Shown here piece after piece: positions 11,682 through 26,712 of a stretch of 64,000 nucleotides of DNA. Each line of letters begins with the position of its first letter. Position 1 is the stretch's first letter. The DNA comes from Coriaria nepalensis (taxonomy: Eukaryota > Streptophyta > Magnoliopsida > Cucurbitales > Coriariaceae). The notes under the pieces are model-generated. The model did no database searches and had not been told where the DNA came from. It saw only the letters and a list, made by a program, of their open reading frames with translations. The stretch covers positions 2,485,501-2,549,500 of the forward strand of contig CP114487.1 of the NCBI GenBank assembly GCA_027186245.1. The letters are read 5' to 3'. Both the position numbers and the translations under genes were made by a program.

Positions 11682-13794
11682 ATGGCGCCTCTCGGATTAT
11701 TTTACAACAGCCTTGTTCCACTTTTTCTGGGCCTCATTTGTCTGCTAACTATTGCAAGTGCAAACATAGATGTAAGAAGTTTCTTTTGTTTATAATCTTT
11801 TAGTTTTCACTTTATTTTTTGTCTCAATTTTTTCCATCCATGTAATTTCATTAATTAACGTGAGTTAATTGCTTATATTATTGGTGCATGAATATATGGA
11901 AATAACTAGTCATATGATCCCGGTGAGAACTGGCTAAACCATGGCCGAGATTTGAATAACAGAAGGTATGCGGAAAGCGAATCGAAGATAAGTCCTAGAA
12001 CCGTCTCGAGATTACGTTTGAAATGGGAATTCTATGCAGGTAGAGACATTACTGCAACTCCCGCAATTTACGATGATACCGTTTATTTCCCGTCTTGGAA
12101 TGGTTACCTCTATGCTGTTAGAGCCTCCAATGGAAGGCTAGTTTGGAAGAAGAATTTGCAGCAATTAACTGGCCTTAATGCAACTGGTTTTGTCGTCAAT
12201 GTCAACACGACGGTTGCAAGAGCAACACCAACTGTGGCTGGAAATTTGTTAATCGTCGGTATTTATGGCCCAGCTATCGTTATTGCTCTCAAAAGGTTGA
12301 CCGGAGATCTTGTCTGGTCAACCAAACTGGATCCCAGTCCTGCCGGGGTCATTACCATGTCCGGAACTTATTATAAAGGGTTGGTAATTAATCATTTCTT
12401 GCACTTTATAAAATTGGTACCTATTTTTAACATCATACTCATGAATATGTACCTGCTCATTAATTCGTGGCCAAATAAACATCTCATGACCTTCGTTCTT
12501 AATTAGTTTATCTTGAACTACACAGTGCCTTCTATGTTGGAACATCTTCATTAGAAGAACTCTTAGGTGTTAATGAATGTTGTACATTTCGAGGAAGTTT
12601 TTGCAAGATAGATGTGAGATCAGGAAGAATAATATGGCGAACGTACATGCTTCCGGACAATTATAATAAGATTGGAGAATATGCCGGAGCAGCTATATGG
12701 GGAAGCAGTCCACCCATTGACATACGAAGAAACATTGTTTACCTAGCGACTGGGAACTTATATTCGGCTCCGCCACGCGTAGAGGAATGCCAAGAGAGAG
12801 AGAATAATCAATCAACGCCAACTCAACCAGACCAATGTGTTGAACCTGAAAATCACTCAAATTCATTTCTTGCACTTGACTTAGACTATGGTAACATCAA
12901 GTGGTATCGTCAGCTTGGAGGGTATGATGTTTGGTTTTTTGCTTGTAATAATCTTTCAGCTTCAGCTAGTTGTCCACCTGGTCCTAACCCAGATGCCGAT
13001 TTTGGTGAAGCGCCGATGTTGCTAAGCGCATTGGTCAATGGAACTAAACGAGATATTGTCGCTGCTGTTCAGAAAAGCGGTTTTGCATGGGCTCTAGATC
13101 GCGATAATGGAAGCATAATCTGGTCAACTGTAAGTACATTTTGAGACATTTGAGTATGAAACATTTGATTCTCACCACTGTACTGTTTTTTCCATACACA
13201 TTTGAATCTATGTTGCCCTTAAGCATGGGAGTAAGGTTTGCCTAACCTTATACATTGTGTTTATGTTTTGGACTTAGCTGTCCTTTTGGTGAAAAGAATG
13301 TATCAAAATTCAAAATTCTATAATCTAATTATACATAGGAGGCTGGACCTGGCAGCATTTTGGGAGGAGGCTCGTGGGGAGCTGCTACGGATGAGAAAAG
13401 GGTCTATACCAACATAGCCAATGGTGATTCCAAAACCTTCATCCTCACACCGTCAAACCAAACCACCAACTCGAGTGCCTGGGTAGCTATGGATTCTCGC
13501 AATGGCAGAGTTCTATGGTCGATTGCAAACCCTAGCAACGGCTTAGCAGCTGGGCCCGTGACTGTGGCTAATGGGGTTGTCTTTGCCGGCTCAACAAGCG
13601 GAAACGGGCCTATTTATGGTATGAGTGCAGAAACCGGGAGAATACTGTGGTCTTACAAAGTTAATGCTACTGTATACGGTGGTATGTCAGTAAGTGATGG
13701 ATGCATTTATGTGGGTAATGGGTATAAAGTTGGTATTGGTTCTTTTTCTCCGATCAATACGCCTGGAAATTCGCTCTTTGCATTTTGTGTTTGA
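11682..13794 (+). CDS. Polyvinylalcohol dehydrogenase-like PQQ quinoprotein (copy B, intact)
   Basis: Four exons: 11682-11771, 11910-12379, 12526-13129 and 13339-13794. They give 1620 nt, a 539-residue protein. The start at 11682 opens a hydrophobic signal peptide (FLGLICLLTIASA). An eight-bladed-type propeller follows, with repeated Gly-x-x-x-Trp docking motifs: GRLVWKK, GDLVWST, GRIIWRT, GNIKWYR, GSIIWST, GRVLWSI and GRILWSY. This repeat spacing defines the PQQ quinoprotein alcohol dehydrogenase fold. Family homologues in microbes oxidise polyvinyl alcohol; in plants the substrate and use of PQQ are unproven. A secreted or vacuolar location is inferred from the signal peptide. All phases join and the frame is open to the stop. 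A possible AATAAA poly(A) signal lies near 13893. It is a paralogue of copy A and of the pseudogene, forming a local cluster. Confidence 0.92.
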
Positions 13795-14044
13795 TCAACT
13801 TGAACAAAAATAAGCACTTGTTAGGGCTCGGAACTAATGTAGAGTGTTCCATGTTGGACGGCTAGTTCTATTTCTAGCTCCATTCTCATCATGAATAAAA
13901 AGGAGTTTCATTATTCATCGTGTAATGTTATTAATCAGCAATCAAACAGTTTTATCATTTATGATATATGAAGATCTAGAGTAAATTCGTCATTCTGCTA
14001 GATTTTGTTTTATATATATATATATATATAAATATTGTATCCGG

Positions 14045-14575
14045 TTTGAAACTCCTCTCCTAATTTGATAAATAAGTCATCTGCTCACCTCGGTCTCCAT
14101 ATCCGTTCTAGCTCATCTCTCGACCTCAAGATTTTCACCGATGCATATTGGGCTAGCTATCTCGATGATCGACGTTCTACTACCGACTATTTAATTACTT
14201 TTGAACCAAACCTCATCTCTTGGAGTTCTTGCAAACAACATACTATGACTCCATCTAATACTGAAGCAGAATATTGTGCTCTTACTAACTCCACCGTCAA
14301 AATTATATTGTTACAAAACTTCCTTTCCAAAATTAGTATTTGTTCTCTCGCTCCATCAACTCTTTGGTAACAACATTGGCGCGACATACCTCGCGTCAAC
14401 TTGATAAAAAATTCTGAAATGAAGCATGTTTGCATCAACTTCCACTTCATTCGAGGAAAAGTCGCTCGACGGGAATTGAGTGTTCAATTTATTTCCAACA
14501 AAGATCAGCTTGCGAACATCCTCACTAAACCTTTGGTGCCTCCCGATTCTCTTTTCTACGTGACAAGCTTACCGT
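14045..14575 (+). mobile_element. Ty1/copia relic: RNase H and C-terminus
   Basis: Broken plus-strand frames read LKIFTDAYWASYLDDRRSTT, LISWSSCKQHTMTPSNTEAEY, NFHFIRGKVARRELSVQFIS and KDQLANILTKPLVPP. This is the conserved RNase H end of copia Pol, including the Asp and Glu of the active site (TDAYWA, TEAEY). There is a stop after PSTLW and at least one frame change. Nothing upstream (integrase, reverse transcriptase) survives here, because copy B ends only 250 bp away. It is a truncated fossil. Confidence 0.88.
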
Positions 14576-14993
14576 GACTCCAACCCTACCAAGCCTGAGA
14601 GCCATATTAAAGCTATTCCTACCAAAAATAATCCAGCCCACCAAAATACTAATAAAGACCGATTAACCAATATGGTAAAACTCGCCAACGGTACACAAAT
14701 CACTTTGGTCTTCTCCCCCCCTGTTATCAATCCCTTTGTATGTGCTTGTACATCGGATACTTTTTCCTAATATATATAATTGTAATTATGCAAGAACATA
14801 TGAATATAAATTTATCAGTATTTTTCAATTCCATTTATTATCCAGTCATAAATATTATTTTTATATAATAGATAAAATTAATATTTATAATTATAAAATT
14901 AATATAAATATATATAATTATATCATTTACATATAAAAATGTCTTCTTTTTTTTTAATAGACCATGTGAAGCTCAAATTGGAATAGTTAGTTT

Positions 14994-17063
14994 TTATGAA
15001 GGAGAAAGTTGGGCCAACCAGGGAAGAAGCTTTTCATGCACTAAGTCAGGCCTATCATCATGTGGGCAATGTCCAACTCCTTCTAAGACAAAAAGATTGA
15101 TATTTGGTAATTCCGAAGGTAAGGAAGAGAAGTATTTCCCAACAGGTCCATCAAGAGGTGTAAACGGGTCTTGATCACCCCATAACACTAGGATAGGCTT
15201 GGAGATTTTGGGCATCAACGTCACAGGATTTGGGCCTGGTGGGCCTGTTACGATTCCTATGAAAGCGTCTAGTGCCCCTTCATCATTTGCTGGCTCCATA
15301 ATAATCTTTATTGAAAAAAACAAAAATTGTTAATTTCACCCCCTTATATGAAATGGGGTATATGCCCAAACTAGATGTTTCAAAAAATCCTCAAGTTCCA
15401 AGAAGGAAGAAAAGCCATACCTCTACCAAATCTTCATCCACACTTTCCTTGTTTCCATAAACTGAAAGTAAAATGTTCTCTAATGTATCCCTAGTAGATA
15501 AGATATTAATATCATAAGAGATATCATGATAAAGTAAATGATTCTCTTGAAAAATTCTTTTATAGATTATGATTATAATAAATCGATTTATCTATTATAT
15601 ATAATATATATAAGATTGATATGATATATAATATGATGTACAGTTAGATAAATCGATCTGTTATAAATATGATCTCATAAAAAAAATTTAATTATCAATT
15701 ATTTAATGAATCCATGTTACCCCTATAATTAATTTTATATAGATCATTCCATCATACAATCTATCTCTACTTTAATACAATCTATCTCTACTTTATTACT
15801 TGTTATACAATTACTTGAAGAGATAGAGAAAATACCTTTGTTTGACACGATCGAAGAGAAATGAAGCAATCGCTCTCTGCTTCAATAGAAAATCGAAAAA
15901 CCAAAGCAAAGGTAACAGAAGCTTGATCCTCCAATCATCAACAACTGCCTTGTTGTTCATGCCACCAGCACAATTCAAAAGCACAAGACCTTGAACTAGC
16001 TCGCTCTTTTCACTAGATTCTACATCTGTATATATAAAAGAAACCAACAATGTTAAATTATCGAAGACGATCATCTTAAAAGTTCGAACTATTACGAAAC
16101 GGGTCTTATTGCTATAGGCTTAGAGTCAAAAAAAGGTTGCTTACTAATATATTGCTAAGGAGTTACTGTTAAAAACATTAAATCACTATAAATATCACAA
16201 TCTTTCTTTAAAAAAAACAAAAATTTCAAATTTTAATTTGATCTAGGATACTGATTAAACTAAAACCGCAACTGCAACTGTATATATATACCTGAAGCAG
16301 CGATGACACAAGCAAGACTTCCGACAGAGTTCCCTACAAGGATAGTGGGCTTCTTAACGATTTCATCCAAGAAATCCAATATCAACTGCAATTAAACTTA
16401 AACCCTTAGAATAATAAATTAAATTAAAGCTTAAAAAAAAAAAAAAAAAAAAAAACTGACAGCAGCCCATGTTTCCATAGTGTACTCAAATCCAGCAGGC
16501 TTGTCTGAAGCCCCAAATCCAAGAAGATCAATAGCATATACATTCGCGTACTGGGCCAGCTCACTAATATTCCTAAAAAATATAATAATGAAAAATAAAA
16601 AATAAGATAAAATTTTTTTTGTGTTTATTACATGTGTGGCTCACATTAAGCATGGACTTTTCAAAAGGATAAGAAAGATGAATTGGACAAGAACTAACCT
16701 GCGCCAGTGAGCGATGGAGGCGCCAAAGCCATGAACAAGAAGGAGAGTGGGCAGGTTTGGATTGGAATGCTGATTTGAAACGTAGTAGCTAATGGAGTAT
16801 TGACCCTTCCATTCCCATTTAGCAGACCTCTCTTTGATTTCTTTAAACAGAAGAGGACCACTTGAACTTGTAGTTAAAGCAGTAGAAGTAGAAGAAGACG
16901 AAGAAGAAGAAGAAGAAGAAGAAGAGAATGTTCTAATTGGTCTGAACTGGACATGATTGAATTTGAAGCGACAGCAGCGTGATTTGTTATTATGTATCGG
17001 ATTCGGGTTCTGTAATTTACGCGGGATTGAAATCGAATGGAGACCTGTAATTCCAACCCCCAT
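14994..17063 (-). CDS. Alpha/beta hydrolase, chloroplast pheophytinase-like family
   Basis: Six minus-strand exons: 16699-17063, 16461-16572, 16292-16385, 15836-16025, 15421-15490 and 14994-15305. They total 1143 nt, 380 residues. The first 70 or so residues are basic and Ser-rich with a poly-Ser run, as in a chloroplast transit peptide. The hydrolase core shows HGFGAS (oxyanion region, about 111), IDLLGFGASDKP, the nucleophile elbow GNSVGS (Ser about 179), GDQDPFTP (acid, about 323) and GVGHCPHDDRP (His about 356), a complete catalytic triad. It resembles the Arabidopsis At4g36530 group, related to but distinct from pheophytinase; the substrate is unknown. It converges with the copia relic and quinoprotein copy B, and the cysteine oxidase follows on the same strand. 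Intact. Confidence 0.9.
16900..16925. repeat. GAA/TTC trinucleotide run coding for poly-Ser
   Basis: An in-frame (TTC)n-type repeat on the minus strand encodes a Ser run in the putative transit peptide of the alpha/beta hydrolase. Length changes here would stay in frame. Confidence 0.85.
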
Positions 17064-18002
17064 CCTTCTTGTTTTTGATCTTCTAAATTCTAATCAAGAA
17101 ACCAAAAATAAAACAACCAAAAAAAGGCAGAAAAAGAAGAGGAAATGAATGCTTTTTATGTTTTAAAGATGAATGAATGTTTTTGTTTACATTTTTGAAT
17201 GAATTAGAAAGAAGACTTCCATTCATTTGGTGGTGTGGTTGCATTTGGAACTGCAAAGAATGGGGGGCCCATTCGGAGGAGTGGTAGGTACTCTGTCATG
17301 GTGTCTTCAGAGATGTTTGTCAGCTGTTGATTAAGTTCATGACGTATTTGGTTTTTCCAGTATTAAATAACGGTTGTATGTAAAAATCATGAAATGATAA
17401 CATGACACATGCATTAAGGGAAAGATAATGTTATATAAAACTTGAACAAAGATCCTATGTTACATCTGGTGATTTTATCATGTTACTACATCTATTACAG
17501 GATTCCCTTTTGGCTTTTTCTTCTTGAAAGCAAATTGACCGACTACGACTGGGGAAGAAGAAATCTGAGGCAAAGAAGACTAGACTGAAGACTGAATGTC
17601 AGGGATGAGGCAGTGCCAGTTCAATAAAAACAAGGAGTTCACCTAAAAAGAGGTTTTCATGGGCTTTTTTGGTTTTATTAGACTTACTACTTGTTCCTTT
17701 TCTGAGATTCGAATATATACAAAAGATCTGTAAAGCTAATAAGACTTAGAACAGAAGGCACTTCTACTTTCCACAAAAGAAGAAGCAAAAAAGAAAACCA
17801 AAAAAAAAAAAAAACAGAGTTTTCCCAAGATAAGAAACAGTTATTGAGGTTTTTTCTTTTCTTTTCTTTTCTTTTCTTTTCTTTTCTTTTTTCTCTCTTT
17901 TTGCCTTTTCTTTTCTTTGCTTTGTGTTTGGGCAAAGGGACTAGAGAGTTTGTATGCTGCACAGAAGAGGCAACAAAATGGTTTTATGATAGGTTGTAAA
18001 AA
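17064..18002. other. Spacer between alpha/beta hydrolase and cysteine oxidase
   Basis: It holds the promoter side of the hydrolase and the 3' flank of the cysteine oxidase gene. The only notable feature is a CTTTT microsatellite at about 17850-17890. No gene is supported; the long minus-strand Lys-rich frame here is made by that repeat. Confidence 0.55.
17850..17890. repeat. (CTTTT)n microsatellite
   Basis: About eight tandem CTTTT units lie in the 3' flank of the cysteine oxidase gene. Confidence 0.9.
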
Positions 18003-19860
18003 TCATTTCTCCACAATCTTAGGACCTCTGTACATTGCTCCAACTACAGCTAAATCTTCTGGCTCTTCCTCTCTCTCTTCAAGCCATGCATACCCTTCCC
18101 TCTCCTCTTCCGGCACCACAATCCCCGTATCTAAAAATTTTCAAAGATATATATATATATATAATCAAACAAACGATGCCTGGTGATTAAAGTTTGTTTT
18201 TGTACGGCATTCAAAACTGTAGTTTTGGTCTTAAAGAGAGGTACCTGAGAATTTGGAAAATGGAAATTCAAGGTAGTAAGTGCAGTGGCGGCCGTCAGGA
18301 TCGGAGTATGGTGGTCCCAGCACATCAAGAACGGCACAAGCCGTGACGCCTCTGAAGCAATGCATGTTCCCTCCATCTGCCGGATAAAGGATGGAAGTAC
18401 TGCATGGACTGGTGAAGTCTGAGTCCACCTTGAGCTTAGCCAACCGAACACCTGTAGGCACTGTGTCTGTATATATGTATGTACATGTTAACAAAATCAT
18501 TGTACTACCTATCCATGATAAATTAACTAAAGTTCAAAGCAAAAGTAAGATGCAAAAGATTGAAAAGGAGCTTACTCTGAGGAGGATTCACATTAGAAGA
18601 TATGTTGTCTGAAGCAGATTCCGTGCTGGTAGAATCTTCAACAATCCAGTCGTATGATTTGATGTGCATTGTCCCGAAGAGGAGCTTGCTAAAAACCGTC
18701 ATTCCGGGGTGGTTATGAAGCGGGATAACCCCCGATGGTGGTAAGCAAAATATCCCTATCTTAAAAAGTAAAAAAAAAAAAAAAAGAGCCATAAATTTGA
18801 GAGACAGCCAAAACTTGAATAAGAAGCATTATTAGATGGTGATGAATTACGTACCGAGAATTTTTCGCAAGCATAGAGATGGAGGTAAGTGATTGGAGGT
18901 TTTTTATGAGAACCTGAAGAGGTCTTTTGGGAAGAGAGGCTCCGAAAATACGGCATCTCCATAGAGAGGTTAACATCCTCTGGCTTTATGTCATCTATAA
19001 GAAAAAGTTGGAAGGCTTGTGAGTCACAAAAGAAATGAGAAGTACCACCAAAAAATAGAAGTGTTTGGAAAAAAAAAAAAATGTTTGATTTTTTTCCCAT
19101 TGGAGTGAAAAGGGAGAACATTATTCTTCAACATAACATCATGAACCAAAGTGAGAATCAAATTTCATGTGGTACAACACAACACAGTAAAGGTCACTTA
19201 ATAAATCGAATGTCAAATTCAATGGAAATGTCTAAACAAGAAATGTCAACATTCAAATTCCAATAACTTGCCAAAAGCATTCATTTAGGCAGTCATTTAC
19301 ATTTCTACAAGGTTTGAATTGCGTTACTAAATAACTAAAGCACGATAGCTCTAAACAGAAAACAATACATAAATTTCCCTTTGTAAGGAAATGGGTCACG
19401 AATTCATGGACAGAAAATCGACAGTTAGAAAATAGAATGCAAAAGCATGAAAATTCAAAACCCAAGTACATTGTCAAAATTGTGTTGAAAATAAATAAGG
19501 GAAGAAAATTCCTAAATCAATTCAGATATCACCAATCAGGATCAGCAATGAAAACCAATTCAAAACCATTGAAATTTGACATCCAAACAAACAATCTATC
19601 TAGTATCAATGAAAAGGAGGGCGGAAAAAAAGGGGCATACCCAAAACAGAGCGAAGGCGTTCAATATTCTCATGGGAAGGGACAATTCCGGTGGCGCTAA
19701 GCGCAAAGACTTCCTTACAAGTCTCAAAAAGCCTCTGAACCGGCGACATCTTCTTATTCCGTCGCCGGCTCTTCTTGGACTTGCTAGCAGTACTCGTCAC
19801 TTTTTGCAATTCACAAACCTCCTTACTTTTCCGATCACCCACTGGCCTCTCAATCCCCAT
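18003..19860 (-). CDS. PCO: Plant cysteine oxidase (N-terminal Cys dioxygenase)
   Basis: Five minus-strand exons: 19641-19860, 18855-18994, 18576-18759, 18245-18466 and 18003-18130. They give 894 nt, 297 residues. Plant cysteine oxidases use O2 to oxidise the N-terminal Cys of ERF-VII factors and other Cys-degron proteins, marking them for degradation; they act as oxygen sensors. The cupin core has the iron ligands IPLHNHPGM (His about 135 and 137) and GGNMHCF (His about 217), plus the conserved [20 protein letters not shown]. The N-terminus is short, basic and Lys/Arg-rich ([12 protein letters not shown]), a possible nuclear signal. The linker before His217 carries a Ser/Asn-rich insert, as in the longer PCO members. 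The C-terminus reads [13 protein letters not shown] cannot place it firmly in the hypoxia-induced or the constitutive subgroup. Confidence 0.93.
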
Positions 19861-22800
19861 TCAGACTCAAAATTCCACTCAAAAGAAAACGAATTTCAAC
19901 AATTTACGATCTGCGTATAGCTCCAAATTTAAACCCCACTTCCAAAAACTCTAGTTGGCTAACTTTTAAGGAATGGGATAGGCGCAAAAACCCAGAAAAT
20001 TGATCTGGGTACAGCCAAAAGTAGAAACAGAGGAAAACAGGGGAAGGTACGGATTGAGAAGGTAGGAGGTGAGAAATAGGTAGTCTTTTTTTTTTTTTTT
20101 TTTTAGGATAACGTTGTACGGGTTGAAGAGTGCTAGAAGGAGAAGAGATGAGGAGAGAGAAGAGAAATCTCAATTGAAGAAGAACATTGTCGGTGAGAAA
20201 TGGAGGGCTTATATAAGGTGGACGAAGAGATACAGTTGGTTTGAGGAGGTGAAAACCAGGGGCCATTCTCCCTTTCCAGTGGGCTGTTCCCAACAGCGGA
20301 TTTTTATCCTGTCATGATCTCGTCTTTACTTTTTTTTTTTTTTTTCCCCAAAAAAAAAAATTTCTCGTCTTTTACTTTATTTTTTAATTTAATTTCCTTT
20401 CCTTTCACGTTTTCAGATATTTTAAGTTTGATTAAGAATCGATTAGAAATACTAAAATTAACAAATTAAACAAACATGAAATTCTAAAATTAATTTTTTT
20501 TCCCTAAACAAATTATTAATAATATTAATTTTTCTAAAATAAAATTTAATAAATAATAAATAAATATAATATTCATATATTTTTTAAAATTAACATGAAT
20601 TTTACTAATATAAACTGATATATATAATGAGTTTTAAAAATAAATTTTTTTACACAGGTTTTAAGCCATCAAATTTATCAAATTTAAAGGTCAAAATTGT
20701 TAAAAATTACCTCCTTATACCCCATTTGAACACCCTAAAAAATGTGGCTCAACCCCACCAACAATCGAAATCCACCGCACGAATCCTGATCCGCCGATGA
20801 CAAAGACAAGCTTCCGATGACAACGACAAGCTTCATCCACAAAATGTTGGAAATGGTATAACTTTAATGTCGGGATATCCATACTTAATCATACCATTTT
20901 TTAAATTCAGTTTCTGACTAATCTTTTTATTTTTTGAAATAACTTAAAATTTAATCGAAAAAATAATTAAAATTTTACAAAAATATGAAAATTGAATTAT
21001 GAGGAAAATATGTGAAAAGAAAAAAAATTAGGGTTAGTCTCATTTTCTTATCAAATTTATGAGAATAATAGTTCTCTTTTATCTTATTTTCTTATCTATG
21101 CATGATTGAAGAGAATCATGAAATTGTAGAAAGAGAGATAGAAATCAAGTTGTTGACCTGAAACGTATAGCGAGGTTCTGGAGTTTGGAGTGAAGAGAGG
21201 TACAAAATTTTTATTTTATTTTTGGTAATATATATCTCTCTTTTATTTTATTTTATTTTATTTTATTTTATTTTATTTTTTATAATCTCTTTTATTTAGT
21301 TTTTTTTTTTTTGACAAAAAACTAGAAGACTTATTTATATAAAGATAAAATTACAGATTATATTATAAATAAATATTTATTAATAAATTTAAAATGAATA
21401 AAAAATATATCAACTCACTCGTTAGTATTACATTCTTAATTATTGAGATTTGTTTAAAAAAAAAAAAAAAGGAAGAATGAAAAACATAAAATGCTCTAAG
21501 TTTACAATTATGCTTTAATCTCTTTTATTTTACTTGGGAACTATATTTTTATATTTAAGTTATATTTAGCTATTTAATTTTTATAATTATAATTAAATTA
21601 TTTTTATATGATAAATATTATGTTTACAACATCAAAGGGTAAATCTTAAGGCTAATCATATTCCCTCCTAAAAATAAAAAGTAATGATTTTTTTTTTTCC
21701 TAGTTTTAAATTTTGAAGTCACGAACCCTAAAGTTAAAACTATTTGAAGAATTTTAAATTTTGTGATTACTTGTTAGGGGGTCGAGGGTTACTAGCACAA
21801 TTATAATAGGAATCTGAGCCACTAAATTAACTAAAATTTAATCTCAAGTTTAAGAAATTAAAAGGTAATTAACTGTTTAAAATAATTTTTTTTTTTTTTT
21901 TTTTTAAAACCATTTTCGTTCTTTCTCTAAAGCCATTATTATGGCCTTAAAAACCAACCTCCGAACTCTACACCAAACCAGAAGGATCGCAATATGACGC
22001 TCGTCAATAAGATGCGGAGGCAATGTAGGTGGAATGGTGGTGGCGGCAGAGAGGGAGGTGGAGCGAGAAGCCATTGTTGGTTGGGTCTAACCTTCTCTTT
22101 TTTCTGTGAAGAAGAAAGAAAAAGGGGAGGAGAGGGTTTGGAGATGGAAGAGTGAAAGTAGTAATAGAAAAATCTGAGTGGAGCATTTTGTGTTTTTTTT
22201 TTTTTTTCTCATCTTTGTCATGGATGCTTACTTATGTTATTGTCAAATGAAAGATTTTCTTTTCAATTGCTAAGAATAAGATCAAATGAGAGTGAAATTG
22301 AATTGAACAACGAAAAATTTTCATTCTCTCAATTACATGTGCAAAGCTTTTGCTTTTTTTATCTTCCGCTCTTTAGAATCTCTTTCATTGTATATATTTA
22401 TAGTATACATACATATATATTCGAACAACAACAATCGATACAGATCTTTGAAACCCTTAAGCTAAATATTGATAGATTCTTCAACTACGTGAAATTTATT
22501 CAAAATATCAATGAGAAAGCTTATTGAAACCAATAGTAGTATCTTGCTATAATTATTTCATGTATATATGTAAAATAAAGATTGATTTGTAAAGGGAAAT
22601 CAATTTTCACTTATTGAAAATTCTAAGAGAAGCAAATTTACCTTGGTTGAATAGAGATGCAAATGAAGGTATCTTGGTTCTCTAGATTCATCTTGTTTAG
22701 TTACAGGCCGGATTCGGCATGTGGGGACCACCGCTCCAAGGACCTTTTTGAGACAATTTAAATATTAGGGATGGTTTTAGTTAGGGTTAGAACACCGTAT

Positions 22801-23404
22801 CGAGAACACCTCCTTTCTTTCTTTCTTTCTCATGCGATATACACCTCCTCCTTTCTTTCTCATGTTTCCCTTTCCTTCTTCCTCGACCATCCTAATATTA
22901 AAACCTTTTTTTCCCTTTAATTACACCCTTAAACAAGAAATTTAAGGCTGAATGTATAAAATATCATAAGTTTTATATGATATAATTAATTTCTTAATTT
23001 TAATAATTTTTTATAACTAAACACAAAATTAACATACATATTATATTTATTTATTTATTATAATTGTTTTTGTAATATTACCTTTACTGATGACTGCAAG
23101 GGGCTTCATCCCGCAACAAGGCTCAATCATTTTCTTGCCCCCCACTATATCGATATTATGGCTCCATCACTGGTTTTGCAGACATGTCCTTAACCTCTAG
23201 AGCTCTGAATTGAAAACTATAAATTTATAATGAATCACTAGGTTAACTATGTAAATTATGCATTGATGATTTGTAAACTGTGTTAACACGTGGCAATCAT
23301 GCTCGTATGAGGTATAACACGTGGCAATTATGTAAATCAACTCCTTAAATTTATATTATTACAATAAGTTACTTTATTACATATAAGAATCAAACTATGT
23401 GTAG

Positions 23405-23438
<34 letters not shown>

Positions 23439-23645
23439 TCTATAAGTTAAAGCTAACAAATATGTCAAACTCGGTTACATCATGTGGTCCATATGTATTT
23501 TAGAATCTAACATCAATGTTAACTAGCCAGCTGATGTGAATCAATTAATTGTGATTATCATATATGCTTAAAAAGCTCAAGCACTTCATTAATTAGTAAT
23601 TGATTTGTTTTATCAACTTGTTATATACATAGAAATATACATATA

Positions 23646-23682
<37 letters not shown>

Positions 23683-24606
23683 TTATAGTTACGTCATAAA
23701 TATCAATCATATATATATATATATAATTAAATTAAATTTATCACATAATTATAAATCATATCTATATAAAATTATATAATTCCTAATTATACATAGATAT
23801 TTATTTAGGGCGAATAGATTGAGTGCTTTGACCGATTAGTTAAGTCGCTTTGAATTGAAGAATCATTTTGATATATTTTCATCATTTTTCATTTAAGTTA
23901 TTGACAATAATCTTACCTTTCTCGCATCATCTTTCCTCAATTCCATTAATTCGTCTTTTAAATATTCATTTTTTTTTCTTACTATGTGATATTCCTACAT
24001 AAATATCTGATCTCGTTCCTACTTTATAAAAATAGGGTTCATTCTATGTGTTATTTATAAATGGAAAACTATAAATTAATATAAAAATTCATAATATATA
24101 TATAATATAAGTAGTCAGGATTCCAAAATTATTCATAAGAACTCCCAAATTTTTGGAAATTTTAAATGGGTCAATTGACCCCACATTCCTCAACCATAAA
24201 CGTGGCTCCGCCCTAGCATGCACAGAACCAATAGTTCATATAGTGTTCTTGGTACTTTCAAATTAGGTCGTCTATCTTGAAGTAACATAAATCGTCACAT
24301 ATAGGACTTTTTATCAATAAGATCAATTGACAAAACGACCAACATTAAACTCGACGAGTATCGTAAACTTGTCGGAAACAAAAACACGATAATCGAAATA
24401 AGTAAAATAGTTACAACTTAGTGATGAAGCATACAATTACATATTACCACTTTGTACCGAATGTGTTCATCTCTTTTAAGGTTTGACCGGTAGTTATTAG
24501 CAAAGTGAAAAAAAAACAAGAGAAAGGAGGCTGACCGATGGTTTTCTCAATTGCATGCTTTTCTTGCATGGAACTAATTGGAGTTATATGTTTTGTAACT
24601 CCTACA
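19861..24606. other. Long AT-rich gene-free stretch
   Basis: The first 450 bases hold the promoter and 5' UTR of the cysteine oxidase. The rest is low-GC DNA with poly(A)/poly(T) runs, the (TTTTA)n run at 21241-21279, (TA)n runs near 23408-23433 and 23653-23677, and phrases such as TGGCTCC(A/G)(T/C)C near 23160 and 24207 that look like ends of dispersed repeats. I support no gene here. Confidence 0.5.
21241..21279. repeat. (TTTTA)n microsatellite
   Basis: Seven to eight tandem TTTTA units in gene-free DNA. Confidence 0.9.
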
Positions 24607-26712
<2,106 letters not shown>

